A stretch of 64,000 nt of DNA from Marinobacter similis (GTDB lineage Bacteria > Pseudomonadota > Gammaproteobacteria > Pseudomonadales > Oleiphilaceae). The translations under genes and the position numbers were made by a program. The notes under the pieces were generated by a model that did not search any database, had not been told where the DNA came from, and worked only from the letters and a program-made list of their open reading frames with translations. The stretch covers positions 2,232,001 to 2,296,000 of the forward strand of contig NZ_CP007151.1 in the NCBI RefSeq assembly GCF_000830985.1. Direction: 5' to 3'. This document shows, piece by piece, positions 20,827 to 30,139 of the stretch (its first letter is position 1; each line of letters starts with the position of its first letter).

Positions 20827-21510
20827 TTAGCCTTCCTGCAGGGCCTGGATCACCGCCTTGGCGGTGCCTTCCGAGGAGGGCGGGTTCTGACCGGTGATCA
20901 GCTTGCCGTCTACCACAATGTGTGGCGTGAAGTCGTCACCGCAGGTGTAGGTGCCGGTTTTTTCCTTCAGCATGTCTTCCAGCAGGAAGGGCACAACGTT
21001 GGTCAGGCCAACCACTTCTTCCTCGCTGTTGCTGAAGCCGGTCACGTTGCGGCCGCCAACAATGTTCTGACCCGGCTTCACTTCCACATCCCGGAATACT
21101 GCCGGGGCGTGGCAGACCGCACCGATCACCTTGTCTTGCTCATAGGCGGTCTTGATCACCTCAATGGATTTCTGGTCGTTGACCAGATCCCACAGCGGGC
21201 CATGGCCACCGGGATAGAACACGGCGTCAAAGTCGTTCATGTCCACGTCTGCCAGCTTTTTGGTGCTGGCCAGTGATTCCTTGGCGTGAGCGTCGGCTTG
21301 GAATCGACGGGTGGTTTCGGTCAGTGCGTCTTCACCCTCGCTGTTGGGATCAACCGGTGGCTGACCACCTTTCGGAGAGGCAATGGTGATCTCGGCACCG
21401 GCGTCCCGGAAGACATAATAGGGCGCGGTAAACTCTTCGAGCCAGAAGCCCGTCTTGTGACCTGTGTCGCCCATCTGGTCGTGGGAGGTCAGAACCATCA
21501 AAATCTTCAT
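20827..21510 (-). CDS. DJ-1/PfpI superfamily protein, Hsp31-like
   Basis: 227-residue class I glutamine-amidotransferase-like protein of the Hsp31 (glyoxalase III/deglycase) type. The nucleophile is the Cys in 'VIGAVCHAPAVF', backed by the Glu in 'KTGFWLEEFTAPYYVF' and nearby His. 'DFDAVFYPGGHGPLWDL' is the family oxyanion region. It likely detoxifies methylglyoxal or glycated products or acts as a chaperone. It faces the thioesterase gene tail to tail with five bases between. Frame intact. Confidence 0.88.
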   Translation of the reverse strand: MKILMVLTSHDQMGDTGHKTGFWLEEFTAPYYVFRDAGAEITIASPKGGQPPVDPNSEGEDALTETTRRFQADAHAKESLASTKKLADVDMNDFDAVFYPGGHGPLWDLVNDQKSIEVIKTAYEQDKVIGAVCHAPAVFRDVEVKPGQNIVGGRNVTGFSNSEEEVVGLTNVVPFLLEDMLKEKTGTYTCGDDFTPHIVVDGKLITGQNPPSSEGTAKAVIQALQEG

Positions 21511-21703
21511 AGTGTGTCCGTCCTTTTATCGACGAATGAATGGCAAATCTCAACTGCGCCTGATATCGAGTTGGAGCCTATTGGAACAAATTCAACCGGG
21601 GGTACGTGGAATAGAGCAGGACAGATCTGCCGGGGGGTTATCCTCAGTACATTGCGGTAGACTTCATATTCGACATGTCGAGTGTTCAAGGAAGGTGTTT
21701 AGA

Positions 21704-22456
21704 ATGGGCGTACTGAAACTGCTCCTGCTTGCGTTTTTTGCGCTACCAGCGTGGGCGCAACATGGCGCGGAAACCGTCGAGCCGCAGACAGTCACTGTCG
21801 GCATAAGTCATGCCCCGCCCTATCGTGTGGTCGAAGATGACGTGCGCTCAGGGCTCTATGTTGACGTGTTCGAGGCGATCACCGCCCATTTGGGGTGGAC
21901 GGTGAGCTACCGGGAAGCCCCTATCCGTCGCGCGCTGCTCCTGGTCCAGCAGGGGGAAGTGGATGTTGTGCTAGGACCCAGGAGAACGGAGGATCGGGAG
22001 CAGTATCTGGATTATGCCATCCCGGCGTTTCCATCCGAGCGGCACCTGTTCTTTTATCAGACCGGCACCCAACGCATTGAACGCTACGAAGACCTCTATG
22101 GCCGGATTATTGGTGTGGTGGAGGGGGCCAGCTATTTCCCTCGTTTCGATGCCGACGAAAAAATCCTGAAGGAGTCCGCGCCCCGGTATGAAAACCTGAT
22201 GCTGATGATGGAGCGGGGGCGTATCGACGTGGTGGTGGCACCGGAGATGGTGGGCCAGTACACCGCAAACCGGCTGGGTCTGAGGGTGTCGGTGTCGCCG
22301 TTCTCGGTGCCCGGTGAGCGCCGCTACATCGCGGTGTCAAAGTCTTCGCCGATTCATGACTACGTGGACGACCTGCGCAATGCGCTTGAGCTCGACGAGC
22401 TTGATGCCATCTATCGCGAACATGCTGCAAAATACTTGGATATATCCGCTCAATGA
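21704..22456 (+). CDS. Periplasmic solute-binding protein family 3 (orphan)
   Basis: 250-residue secreted protein. The signal peptide 'MGVLKLLLLAFFALPAWA' ends in an AxA-like cleavage site before 'QHGAET'. The mature part has the SBP_bac_3 pattern: 'VTVGISHAPPYRVVEDDVRSGLYVDVFEAI' and 'LLVQQGEVDVVLGPRRTEDREQYLDYA'. No ABC permease or sensor domain adjoins it, so ligand and partner are unknown. The open frame extends upstream, but only the ATG at 21704 gives a signal peptide. Its stop overlaps the next gene's ATG. Confidence 0.85.
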   Translation: MGVLKLLLLAFFALPAWAQHGAETVEPQTVTVGISHAPPYRVVEDDVRSGLYVDVFEAITAHLGWTVSYREAPIRRALLLVQQGEVDVVLGPRRTEDREQYLDYAIPAFPSERHLFFYQTGTQRIERYEDLYGRIIGVVEGASYFPRFDADEKILKESAPRYENLMLMMERGRIDVVVAPEMVGQYTANRLGLRVSVSPFSVPGERRYIAVSKSSPIHDYVDDLRNALELDELDAIYREHAAKYLDISAQ

Positions 22457-23832
22457 CTCCGGATCATAATGACCTCTGGTTCCTGCCGCTCGGCGGAACT
22501 GGCGAAATCGGCATGAATCTCAACCTGTACGGCCACGATGGCCAGTGGCTAATGGTCGACTGTGGCGTGACCTTTCCAAAGCCCGGTCGGGTATCGGCGG
22601 ATGGAACAGTCCACCACAGGGGCGAGCCGCCGGTGCAGATGGCCGATCCGGCCTTCATTGCTGACCGCCGAGAGCAGCTGGCGGGCTGATCATCACTCAC
22701 GCTCATGAAGATCATGTCGGCGCCGTGCCCTATCTGTGGCCGTTGTTGCAGTGCCCAATTTACACCAGCCGGTTTACTGCCGAGATCCTGCGCCGAAAGC
22801 TGGCGGAGTTTGACCTGGCCCACCGCGTTCCGATCATCGTGGTGGAGACCGGAGAGCGCCGGCAGATAGGCCCGTTCAACGTTCAGTGGCTGGCCTTGAC
22901 CCACTCCATTCCAGATCCCAATGCCCTGATGATTCGCACCGGCATTGGCAACATTTTCCACAGTGGCGACTGGAAACTGGACGACCATCCCCTCGTAGGC
23001 CATGGCTACTCCCGCGAGACGTTTACCGATCTGGCGAGCGAGGGTGTGGATGCCATGGTCTGCGATTCCACCAACGCCACGGTGGCCGGGCACTCCATTT
23101 CTGAGGCGGCGCTGCACCAGGGCTTGCTGGACGCGGTTCGGGCCGCGCCGGGGCGAGTGGTAGTGACCTGCTTTGGCAGCAACATTGCCCGCTTGCATAC
23201 CCTTGGCCTGATAGCGCGGGAAACCGGCCGCTACATGGGTTTGCTCGGGCGCTCGCTGATCAACATGAGTGGCGCCGCGCGGGCCGCAGGTATCTGGGAT
23301 CAGGCTGACAAGCTGATCAACCTTCGCACCTTGCTACCTGCCAAAGAGCGAGGTTCTTGCCGTGGCTACCGGCAGCCAGGGTGAGCCGCGCACCGCTTTG
23401 CGCCGCCTGGCCATGGGCAGCCATCCGGATTTCGAACTGGAAGCCGGTGATACCGTGATCTTCAGCGCCCGCGCCATACCGGGTAACGAGGAGGCTATTG
23501 AGGCCCTGATTGACCGGCTTCGGGCAATGGGCGTCACCGTAATTACCGCCGAGCAATCGGCCGTTCCGATTCACGCCTCCGGCCACCCGGCCCAGGAAGA
23601 GCTTCAGGCCATGTATCAGTGGGTACGGCCGAAGATCGCCATACCGGTGCATGGAGAGGGTGAGCACATGGATGCCCATGCCCAGCTTGCAAAAGGCGTT
23701 GGCGTCTCGAAAACCCTGGTCGGGCGCAATGGTGACCTGTTCATGATCCGGCCGGTGCCGGGCATGCGCCGGCAGATCGCCGAGACTGGTCGGCTGGGGT
23801 GGGACAAGCAGGAGCTGGTCCGGGTTGAGTGA
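22453..23832 (+). CDS. Ribonuclease J-like metallo-beta-lactamase/beta-CASP protein
   Basis: MBL-fold, beta-CASP-type hydrolase related to RNase J, about 460 residues. It starts 'LWFLPLGGTGEIGMNLNLYG', as RNase J does. The metal motif HxHxDH ('THAHEDHVGAVPYLW') reappears when one G is added near 22686. 'HSGDWKLDDHP' and 'MVCDSTNATVAG' follow. The beta-CASP part and 'VLAVATGSQGEPRTALRRLA' are joined by a second correction near 23350, where one A too many fits. The end carries 'IPVHGEGEHMDAHAQLA'. The ATG overlaps the previous stop (ATGA). Whether it acts on RNA is inferred from the family only. Confidence 0.85.
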
Positions 23833-23925
23833 ATCCGGAGCAGATTACGATAGTTGTTCGCATCCTATCTGGTTAGACTGGACCTCTTACAACCATAAAC
23901 CCCTATCACAGGAGGCAGTCGTCTA

Positions 23926-24357
23926 ATGGCTATCTGGACCCGTACCCCGAATCTTGAATCGTTCATGGAATCCAGTAAAAACACCGCAGTCGGTCACATG
24001 GGGATCGAGTATCTGGAGGTTGGCGACGACTACGTCAAAGGCCGCATGCCGGTGGACGAGCGCACTGTGCAGCCATTTGGCATTCTCCACGGCGGTGCGT
24101 CGGTACTGCTAGCGGAAACTCTGGGGAGCATGGCGGCCAACTGCTGCCTGAAGAATCCAGACACAGTGGCAGTGGGCCTGGACATCAACGCCAATCACCT
24201 GCGTCCGGTCAGTAAGGGCTGGGTATACGGCACCGCAACTGCGCTGCACATCGGCAGTACCACTCAGGTTTGGGAAATCCGCCTGGAGAACGAGGAGGGC
24301 AAGCCCACCTGCATTTCCAGGCTGACCATGGCGGTGACCAAGCTACCGAGCCGCTAA
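23926..24357 (+). CDS. PaaI/MenI-like hot-dog thioesterase
   Basis: 143-residue hot-dog thioesterase. 'TVQPFGILHGGASVLLAETLGSMAANCC' is the PaaI/MenI/EntH-type active site (HGGxxxxLAE, with the Glu as catalytic base), and 'GLDINANHLRPVSKGWVYG' is the second strand motif. GGAGG lies about ten bases before the ATG. Possible substrates include DHNA-CoA or phenylacetyl-CoA-type esters; none can be chosen. It meets the HD-GYP gene tail to tail with a four-base overlap. Confidence 0.85.
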   Translation: MAIWTRTPNLESFMESSKNTAVGHMGIEYLEVGDDYVKGRMPVDERTVQPFGILHGGASVLLAETLGSMAANCCLKNPDTVAVGLDINANHLRPVSKGWVYGTATALHIGSTTQVWEIRLENEEGKPTCISRLTMAVTKLPSR

Positions 24358-25714
24358 TCCTTCCAGGGTTCGTCTGAAGTTTCGGGAATCGGGGCTGACA
24401 TGATCAGCCCCTGATCGACAAAGTCCTGCAGAACGATGCCGTAGGTGCCATCCGGCACTTCCTTGGCAATCTGGTAGGGCTGGCCGGATGAATCTTTTGG
24501 CGCCTTCATCAGATCCAGATGCTGGTACGGCGTCAACTCCACGTGGTCGGCGTCGCGCACCATCAGCACCTTGGGTCTTAGCTTGTGCCTGGGGTGACTC
24601 TCGACCACGATCCCGACCTCGCCGTTCAGCATTTCCACGATCGACCCCGGCGGTAGATGCCGATCATCTGAATGAAGCTTCCGCCAGTTCCTTGTCGAAC
24701 TGGGTGCCCCGATGTTTGTGAATCACATCAAGCGCCTGCATGGACGCTCGGCCCTTGTCGTAGACCCGATTACTGGTGATGGCGTCGTAGGTGTCGACCA
24801 GGCCCACGATCTTGGCAAAGTAGGGGATCTGGTGGGCCTCGAGGCGCGTGGGTAGCCTTGGCCATCCATCCGTTCGTGATGCTGTAGGCAACGTCCACCG
24901 CAGTGGCCAGCGAGTTGCTGGTGCCCATCAGGATGGTGCGGCCGTGGGTGGTGTGGCCCCGCATCAATTCAAATTCTGCGGGTGTCAGTGCGCCCGGCTT
25001 GTTCAGCACGGCGTCAGGAATCCGGGTTTTGCCGACGTCGTGTAGCAGGCCGCAGAGGGCCAGGGTACGGATCTCGCCTTCCAGCAACCCCAGATGCTTG
25101 CCAAACGCCGCCGACAGGATCGAGACATTAATGCAGTGCTCAGCGGTGTATTCGTCCTGGTGCTTGATCTTGGTGAGCAAAAGCAGGGCGTTTTCGTTGC
25201 GCAGAACGCTTTCAACGCAGCTATTAACCACCGTGCGGGCATTGTTCAGGTCCAGTGCTCGGCCCACCCGTAAACCCGACATGATCGTTTTAGCGGTCTT
25301 CTGGGCGTCTTCGAATTTGACCGCCGCAAACGGCATTTCAGTGCCCACATCGACTTTGTTGATGTAGGTGACACGCTTGCGAGGGGTGACTTTCTTGACC
25401 GGTTCTTCCTTCTCGGCCGCTTTTTTGGATGAGCGCTTGAACATGCCAAGAAAGCCCGACGACGATTTCGGGCGGGCCCCGGATCGGATCGGGTGAGGCG
25501 TGTGTTGCGAAGCCGAGTCCAGTCGGCCTTCAATAAAGACGAATTCACACTGCGCCTGCAGCGAATGGATTTCTTTCGGATCGCGGATTACAAAGCCCTG
25601 GAGCAGAAAGTCTGTTTCTTCCCAGGCTCGATCCAGTCGCACAACGTGCATGCCCAGCGCCAGTTCAGAGACGTGGACGCGGGTTTCAACAATCTCTTGG
25701 TGGGTTTTACCCAT
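24354..25714 (-). CDS. HD-GYP cyclic-di-GMP phosphodiesterase with DUF3391, frame broken several times
   Basis: HD-GYP protein of about 455 residues with an N-terminal DUF3391 region ('RVHVSELALGMHVVRLDRAW'). The catalytic parts are 'HCINVSILSAAFGKHLGL', 'CGLLHDVGKTRIPDAVLNKP' and, after repair, 'HHERMDGQGYPRAL' (the GYP motif). At least four frame changes lie between about 24880 and 24640, after which 'VEMLNGEVGIVVESHPRHK' runs to the stop at 24354. It would hydrolyse c-di-GMP if the breaks are sequence errors. With this density, real decay of the 3' third is also possible. The ATG at 25714 is preferred to a TTG at 25720. Confidence 0.75.
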
Positions 25715-25742
25715 GGCCAATACCCAGTAATCCCTTTGTGAT

Positions 25743-25783
25743 AAGCCTAGTTTGAGGTCAAAGACCTATATTCGGATAGGCTT
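25743..25783. repeat. Nested inverted repeats upstream of the HD-GYP gene
   Basis: Outer arms AAGCCTA (25743-25749) and TAGGCTT (25777-25783) enclose AGGTC-AAA-GACCT (25755-25767) and an alternative CCTAT-ATTCGG-ATAGG (25765-25780). They lie 29-69 bases upstream of the HD-GYP start, in its likely leader. They could be protein sites or mutually exclusive RNA hairpins. Confidence 0.5.
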
Positions 25784-25881
25784 AATTGCAAAATCTGGTC
25801 AAATGGTGTTCATTCAAAAAGCTGCCCGTTCCTTCTTGGGCAAGCCGTCTCGTTTACACAGAGTAGACTGGATTATCAACG

Positions 25882-26559
25882 ATGTATAATCCCAACAGCG
25901 TAAGACTTTGGTGGCTGGCACTCGCCGCGGCACTGGTGCCACTGCTGACCATCCACCTTACCTTTTTTGTCTCAGTTATCGAGGGTTACGTCTCGTTTTG
26001 TATCCCCTACTGGGACAGCTGCACCAGCATCAGTCGAACCGGGCGCTACGGCACTGCCTATTTCATTTTCAAGGGCACCATGCTGCCGGCGGCTATCATT
26101 GGCGTGCTGTTCTGGTGGTGCAACCGGATGTGGCTGGCGCAGCTGGGATTGCGCTCAGCGTCGGTCGCCTGGGTGCCCTGGCTCGGGCTGGTTGCAGGCC
26201 TGGCCCTGGCTGCCTACACCGTAGCACTCGGTCATGAAGGGGATGGCTTTAACCTGATGCGTCGCATTGGCGTTGTGCTCTATCTCTCCCTCACCTTCCT
26301 GTGCGAACTGCTGATCAGTGGGGCACTCCGGCTGCATCCGAGCTGGAGTCGCCCGGCTCGGGGCCTGCTGGGGCTATGTCAGTTAACCCTTGCGGTGGGC
26401 ATTTTATCGGTGCTGTTGAATGCGTTCGCACCCGAGCTCTATCGCCGAACCGACGACGCTTTCGAGTGGGTTTTTGCCCTGCTTATCAATGCTCATGCCC
26501 TGTGGCTGGCCTTGCTCTGGCGCAAGAGCGGATTCCGGGTGCGGTTCTGGGTGGACTGA
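25882..26559 (+). CDS. Multi-pass membrane protein, Frag1/DRAM-like
   Basis: 225-residue protein with about six membrane helices: residues 8-34, 65-85, 92-115, 130-150, 160-180 and 195-215. The segment between the first two helices ('CIPYWDSCTSISRTGRYG') recalls the first extracytoplasmic loop of Frag1/DRAM/Sfk1 proteins, but this is weak. No transport signature or catalytic motif is seen. It faces the TauE gene tail to tail with only three bases between stops. Function unknown. Confidence 0.6.
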   Translation: MYNPNSVRLWWLALAAALVPLLTIHLTFFVSVIEGYVSFCIPYWDSCTSISRTGRYGTAYFIFKGTMLPAAIIGVLFWWCNRMWLAQLGLRSASVAWVPWLGLVAGLALAAYTVALGHEGDGFNLMRRIGVVLYLSLTFLCELLISGALRLHPSWSRPARGLLGLCQLTLAVGILSVLLNAFAPELYRRTDDAFEWVFALLINAHALWLALLWRKSGFRVRFWVD

Positions 26560-26562
26560 CGG

Positions 26563-27299
26563 TTACAGCGACATCAAGCCGCGCACCAGGGCTGCAATGC
26601 CGGCTACCGCTGCAATCGTCAGGATTACCGGCCGAAGTCCGTTGGCCGGCATCCGGTGCACCAGGTGGCCGGATAGCCAGAAACCAATGAGCATGCCTGG
26701 AAAGGTGAGCCCGAACAGGCGCAGTTCCCGAAGTCCCAGATACCCGGAGTACAGCAGGGCCGCCAAGCTGAAAAAGCTCGCGGTCAGGAAGAACGCTGAC
26801 ATGTTGGCACGCACCAGCGGGCCTTTCTGATTCTGGTAGATCATCGCGATGGGCGGGCCGCCCACGGCGGTAATGGTGCCCATAAAGGTGGAGGCGGCCC
26901 CTGCAATGACACTGTTGCGGGCATTCAGGGCCGGACGCAGGCCGCCAACACTCAGGCCACGCCGGTCAGGATCAGGATGCCGAAAATCAGTTCAAAGCCT
27001 TTCGGTGACAGCACCAGGAGGATCAGCGCCGCCAGGATCGTCCCAATGGCCCCGCCCCAGATCGCAAATCGCACTTCCCGGATCGCCAGGGCACCCCGGT
27101 TACGGATCAGCATCAACACGGTCAGTATCGCTGCGTTCAGGATCAGTGGCGCGGGCAACAGGATGGGGCTGATCAGAAACAGCAGCGGTGCCGCCAGGGT
27201 ACCGATACCGTAACCGGCTACGCCCTGCAGGCAGGCACCGGCCAGAAGAGCGGCATTCGCAAGAAGAACCTGTAGCAGGCTTATATCATCCAAGATCAT
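26563..27299 (-). CDS. TauE/SafE family permease
   Basis: Membrane protein of the sulfite exporter TauE/SafE family, about 245 residues once rejoined, with seven or eight helices. The N-terminal repeat has 'GACLQGVAGYGIGTLAAPLL', the family's GxxxGxGxG-type motif. The second repeat has 'TFMGTITAVGGPPIAMIYQN'. The frame breaks near 26951; one C restores 'LTGVALSVGGLRPALNARNS'. Members export or take up sulfur-containing or organic anions; the substrate is unknown. A GTG at 27332 is an alternative start. Confidence 0.82.
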
Positions 27300-27404
27300 C
27301 ACCGGGTTATGGGCGGTGTGCTTTGATAACACAGCGGGCTGGCGGTTGAAACTGATAGACTGCCGGTAGCTATCAGACCATGGTGTAAGAACGGATCACG
27401 CCCG

Positions 27405-27893
27405 ATGACAGACTCCCTCTACAACGATCTCTCCAATGACTTCCCAAAAGAGAGATCCCAATGCCCCTGTGGCTCCAGCCTGGAATATTCAAGCTGTTGC
27501 CAGCCGCTGCATCGGGGTGAAGTCGCCGCCACGCCGGAGGCGCTGATGCGGTCACGGTACAGTGCTTTTGTGGTCGGTCAGGCCGACTACCTGCTGGCCA
27601 CATGGCACCCCAGTACCCGGCCGGGTGAGCTGAGTCTGGAGCAGTCGCCAGAATGGGTGTCGCTATCCATTCTCGACAGTTCTGAGGCAGGGGATACGGG
27701 CCAGGTCCACTTCAGGGCTGTGCACCGGGTCGGTGACGGCTGGGGCTATCTGGAAGAGCGGTCTGAGTTTGTGCGTGAACAGGGCCGGTGGTTTTACGTC
27801 ACTGGTGATACCAGCGAGGGCCAACTAAAACCCGGGCGTAACGATCGTTGTCCTTGTGGCAGTGGCAGGAAATACAAAGCCTGCTGTTTGTAG
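27405..27893 (+). CDS. ychJ: YchJ-family SEC-C motif protein
   Basis: 162-residue YchJ (UPF0225) protein. Two SEC-C zinc motifs flank a central NTF2-like domain: 'CPCGSSLEYSSCCQPLHRGE' at the N-terminus and 'RNDRCPCGSGRKYKACCL' at the very end. The middle has 'TPEALMRSRYSAFVVGQADYLLATWHP'. Function unknown; SEC-C motifs bind zinc and often mediate contacts with the translation or secretion machinery. Single gene, frame intact. Confidence 0.9.
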   Translation: MTDSLYNDLSNDFPKERSQCPCGSSLEYSSCCQPLHRGEVAATPEALMRSRYSAFVVGQADYLLATWHPSTRPGELSLEQSPEWVSLSILDSSEAGDTGQVHFRAVHRVGDGWGYLEERSEFVREQGRWFYVTGDTSEGQLKPGRNDRCPCGSGRKYKACCL

Positions 27894-27911
27894 GCGCTGC
27901 CTCGCGCTGCT

Positions 27912-28793
27912 CTAATGCTCCGTCTCCAGATACGCCTCCAATGCTCCCGCCAGCCAGCCAACCACAGCGCCGCCCTGGGCCTGTTCGGATTCCAGGGTGC
28001 TGAATACCTTCCACCACTGGGCGCTGCGATGACGAATAACGGTCAGTTGTTGTTGCCGTAGCGCCTCCGCAATTAGCGGCAGGGGCAAATCAGCCCAGCC
28101 CGCCCCTTCGATAACGGCATCACGAATCAGTTCGTACTGAGTGAATGCCAGGTAGTTGGCGGTTTCCGGGGATTCCGCTTCTACTCGCGCATTGTTCATG
28201 TAGGCCAGAGTCACCTCGGTGTGGCTGACCAGGTCGTCCTGGGTTACCCGCTTGAGCTGGCTCAGGGGGTGGTCCGGGGCTGCGACTGTCAGCATGCGCA
28301 CATCAGCCAGTTCCCGGAACCATTGATAGCCCTCACTCTGCAGTTCCGGCATCAGGCCATAGGCTACATCCACCGACTGGTTGCGCACCAGGGTGGGTAG
28401 CTCGCGAGGCGGCGCCAGGTAAACCGACAGACTGGTCTGTGGGAAGCGGGTTTTCAGTTGCCGCAGAATATCCCGCCAAGCCGCCTCGGGCAGGGCGTCG
28501 TCCCGGGCGATTCTCAATACTGATTCGGCGCCGCTGAGATGATGCTGGCACCGGGCGCGAATCTGCCCGGCCACCTGATCAAAGCGCCGGCAATCGGTAA
28601 CGATGGCGCTGCCAATGGGCGTCAGGTGGAGCTGGTTGCCGGTGCGCTCGAACAGCTCCACGCCCAGGTCATCTTCCAGCGCGGCCAGCATGGTGCTCAC
28701 CGTGGTGCGGCTTCGGTTCAGTTCCCGGGCGGCCGAGGCGATGGTGCCGTTGCGCACTACGGCCAGGAACACCTTGATTTGCGATGTTTTCAA
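27912..28793 (-). CDS. LysR-family transcriptional regulator
   Basis: 293-residue LysR regulator. The winged HTH lies in residues 1-60 ('FLAVVRNGTIASAARELNRSRTTVSTMLAALEDDLG'), followed by a substrate-binding domain. The likely start is the TTG at 28793, with AAGGAG eight bases upstream; no ATG fits as well. It is divergent from the CDF transporter gene (97 bases apart), so that gene is a candidate target. The effector is unknown. Confidence 0.88.
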   Translation of the reverse strand: MKTSQIKVFLAVVRNGTIASAARELNRSRTTVSTMLAALEDDLGVELFERTGNQLHLTPIGSAIVTDCRRFDQVAGQIRARCQHHLSGAESVLRIARDDALPEAAWRDILRQLKTRFPQTSLSVYLAPPRELPTLVRNQSVDVAYGLMPELQSEGYQWFRELADVRMLTVAAPDHPLSQLKRVTQDDLVSHTEVTLAYMNNARVEAESPETANYLAFTQYELIRDAVIEGAGWADLPLPLIAEALRQQQLTVIRHRSAQWWKVFSTLESEQAQGGAVVGWLAGALEAYLETEH

Positions 28794-28808
28794 CGACTGT
28801 TCTCCTTG

Positions 28809-28825
28809 CGACGGGTTTTCCGTCG
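28809..28825. repeat. Inverted repeat in the LysR-CDF intergenic region
   Basis: CGACGG-GTTTT-CCGTCG is a perfect six-base inverted repeat with a five-base spacer, 16 bases upstream of the LysR TTG start. It may be a LysR operator or a hairpin in the LysR leader. Confidence 0.4.
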
Positions 28826-28889
28826 GTCACCGACTCACGCCAGGGTGCGGGTGTCGCTAATATGGCCTTTAAATCACGGGAGAGCAAAA

Positions 28890-29759
28890 ATGTTGATGTT
28901 AATGGCGCGGGAAAATATGGCGCTGACCTTGTCGGCCATTGCAGCGGGTCTGTTTGCGCTGGTGGGTGTCAGTTGGGGACTTTGGATCGGCTCGCTGGTG
29001 ATCCTGTTTGATGGAGCCTACTCGCTGGTCAGTGTGGTGTTGTCGCTGCTGTCGCTCTACGCCGCCCGGGTTATTCGTCGCCCGGCCTGTGCCGACTATC
29101 CGTTTGGTCGCGGCGCTATCGAGCCCCTGGTCATTGCAGTCAAGGGGCTGGTCATTGCGCTGGTTTGTCTGTTGTCGATGGTGTCCGCCGTTATCGCACT
29201 GGTTGAGGGTGGTCGTGCGGTCAACGCTGACATGGCCATGGTGTTTGCGGCCGTGAGTGTTGCCGGTTGCCTGGCGGTGTGGCTGTACCTTGCCTGGGTG
29301 GGCAAGCGTGTTGGGTCCGGGTTAGTGGTGGCAGAACGCCGTCAGTGGTTGATGGATACCGTGCTGAGCGCCGCCGTTCTGATTGGCTTTGGTGTCGGTG
29401 CCTGGCTTGAGCAGACTGCCTGGTCATTCCTGGCGGTATACTCGGACCCGGTCATGATGGTGTTGATCTCGGCCTATTTCATTGTCGTGCCGGTAAAAAT
29501 GACCGCCGGTGCGGTTCGGGAACTGATGCTGGCGGCGCCGCCTGAGGCGGTGGCCGATGAAGTGCACTGTGTGCTCAAGGCGGAAGGCATCCTGCCTCAA
29601 CAGGTAAAAATGGCCAAAATAGGTCCGAGTCTGATGCTGGAGATTCGTCTACCTAGCAACTGGCCCGGCCGGATTGAGAGTCTGAAGCGTGATTTGATGC
29701 AAGAGCTGGCGGAAATGCCGGTGCGACCAGCGATCTTTATCCGCAACAGTTTGGTCTAG
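28890..29759 (+). CDS. Cation diffusion facilitator family transporter
   Basis: 289-residue CDF-type transporter with about six helices and a C-terminal cytoplasmic domain. Helix 2 has 'LVILFDGAYSLVSVVLSLLS' and the loop after it 'RRPACADYPFGRGAIEPLV', typical of CDF proteins. Helix 5 reads 'RRQWLMDTVLSAAVLIGF'; the usual HxxxD metal pair there appears as Q/W...D, so the metal may not be zinc or the site may be altered. The frame is open much further upstream; the ATG at 28890 has GGGAG seven bases before it. Its stop overlaps the convergent DCC gene by four bases. Confidence 0.8.
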   Translation: MLMLMARENMALTLSAIAAGLFALVGVSWGLWIGSLVILFDGAYSLVSVVLSLLSLYAARVIRRPACADYPFGRGAIEPLVIAVKGLVIALVCLLSMVSAVIALVEGGRAVNADMAMVFAAVSVAGCLAVWLYLAWVGKRVGSGLVVAERRQWLMDTVLSAAVLIGFGVGAWLEQTAWSFLAVYSDPVMMVLISAYFIVVPVKMTAGAVRELMLAAPPEAVADEVHCVLKAEGILPQQVKMAKIGPSLMLEIRLPSNWPGRIESLKRDLMQELAEMPVRPAIFIRNSLV

Positions 29760-30139
29760 GCCTGTTTTTCGGCAGTGCGGTTGCCAATGGCACAGGCGTA
29801 TTTGCGCTCATAGCGGCTGTCGGCCCAGCGCTCGTAAACCCGGGACGCGATCGGATAGATGATCGGCCAGAGCAGAGGCTTGAACAAGAACCCGAAGCGG
29901 GTGTGTGACCAGGCGCGGACGTTGGCGGGCAGCCCGACCACCCATTCCCCCGTCCACGCCATCAAGTGGAGCCGGCGCAGCAGTTGTTCGTGGCTCGGCA
30001 AGTCGGTGTTGGTGCCGCTCTGTTCGTGGATGTCGGCAAATATCAGGTTGCCGCCCTGGAGTTTGCGCAGGGTTCGGATCTCACGGGCACACAGCGGGCA
30101 CTGACCGTCGTAGAAAAGCGTGTCATATCGGGGATCCAT
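29756..30139 (-). CDS. DCC-family thiol-disulfide oxidoreductase (DUF393)
   Basis: 127-residue DCC protein (DUF393). It opens with the thioredoxin-like 'TLFYDGQCPLCAREIRTL', whose CxxC is the expected redox site. 'GNLIFADIHEQ' and 'LHLMAWTGEWVVGLPANVRA' are family motifs. GGAGG lies five bases before the ATG at 30139; an in-frame TTG at 30151 is less likely. The start overlaps the end of the SixA-CHAD gene, so the two may be coupled. Its partner is unknown. Confidence 0.85.
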   Translation of the reverse strand: MDPRYDTLFYDGQCPLCAREIRTLRKLQGGNLIFADIHEQSGTNTDLPSHEQLLRRLHLMAWTGEWVVGLPANVRAWSHTRFGFLFKPLLWPIIYPIASRVYERWADSRYERKYACAIGNRTAEKQA

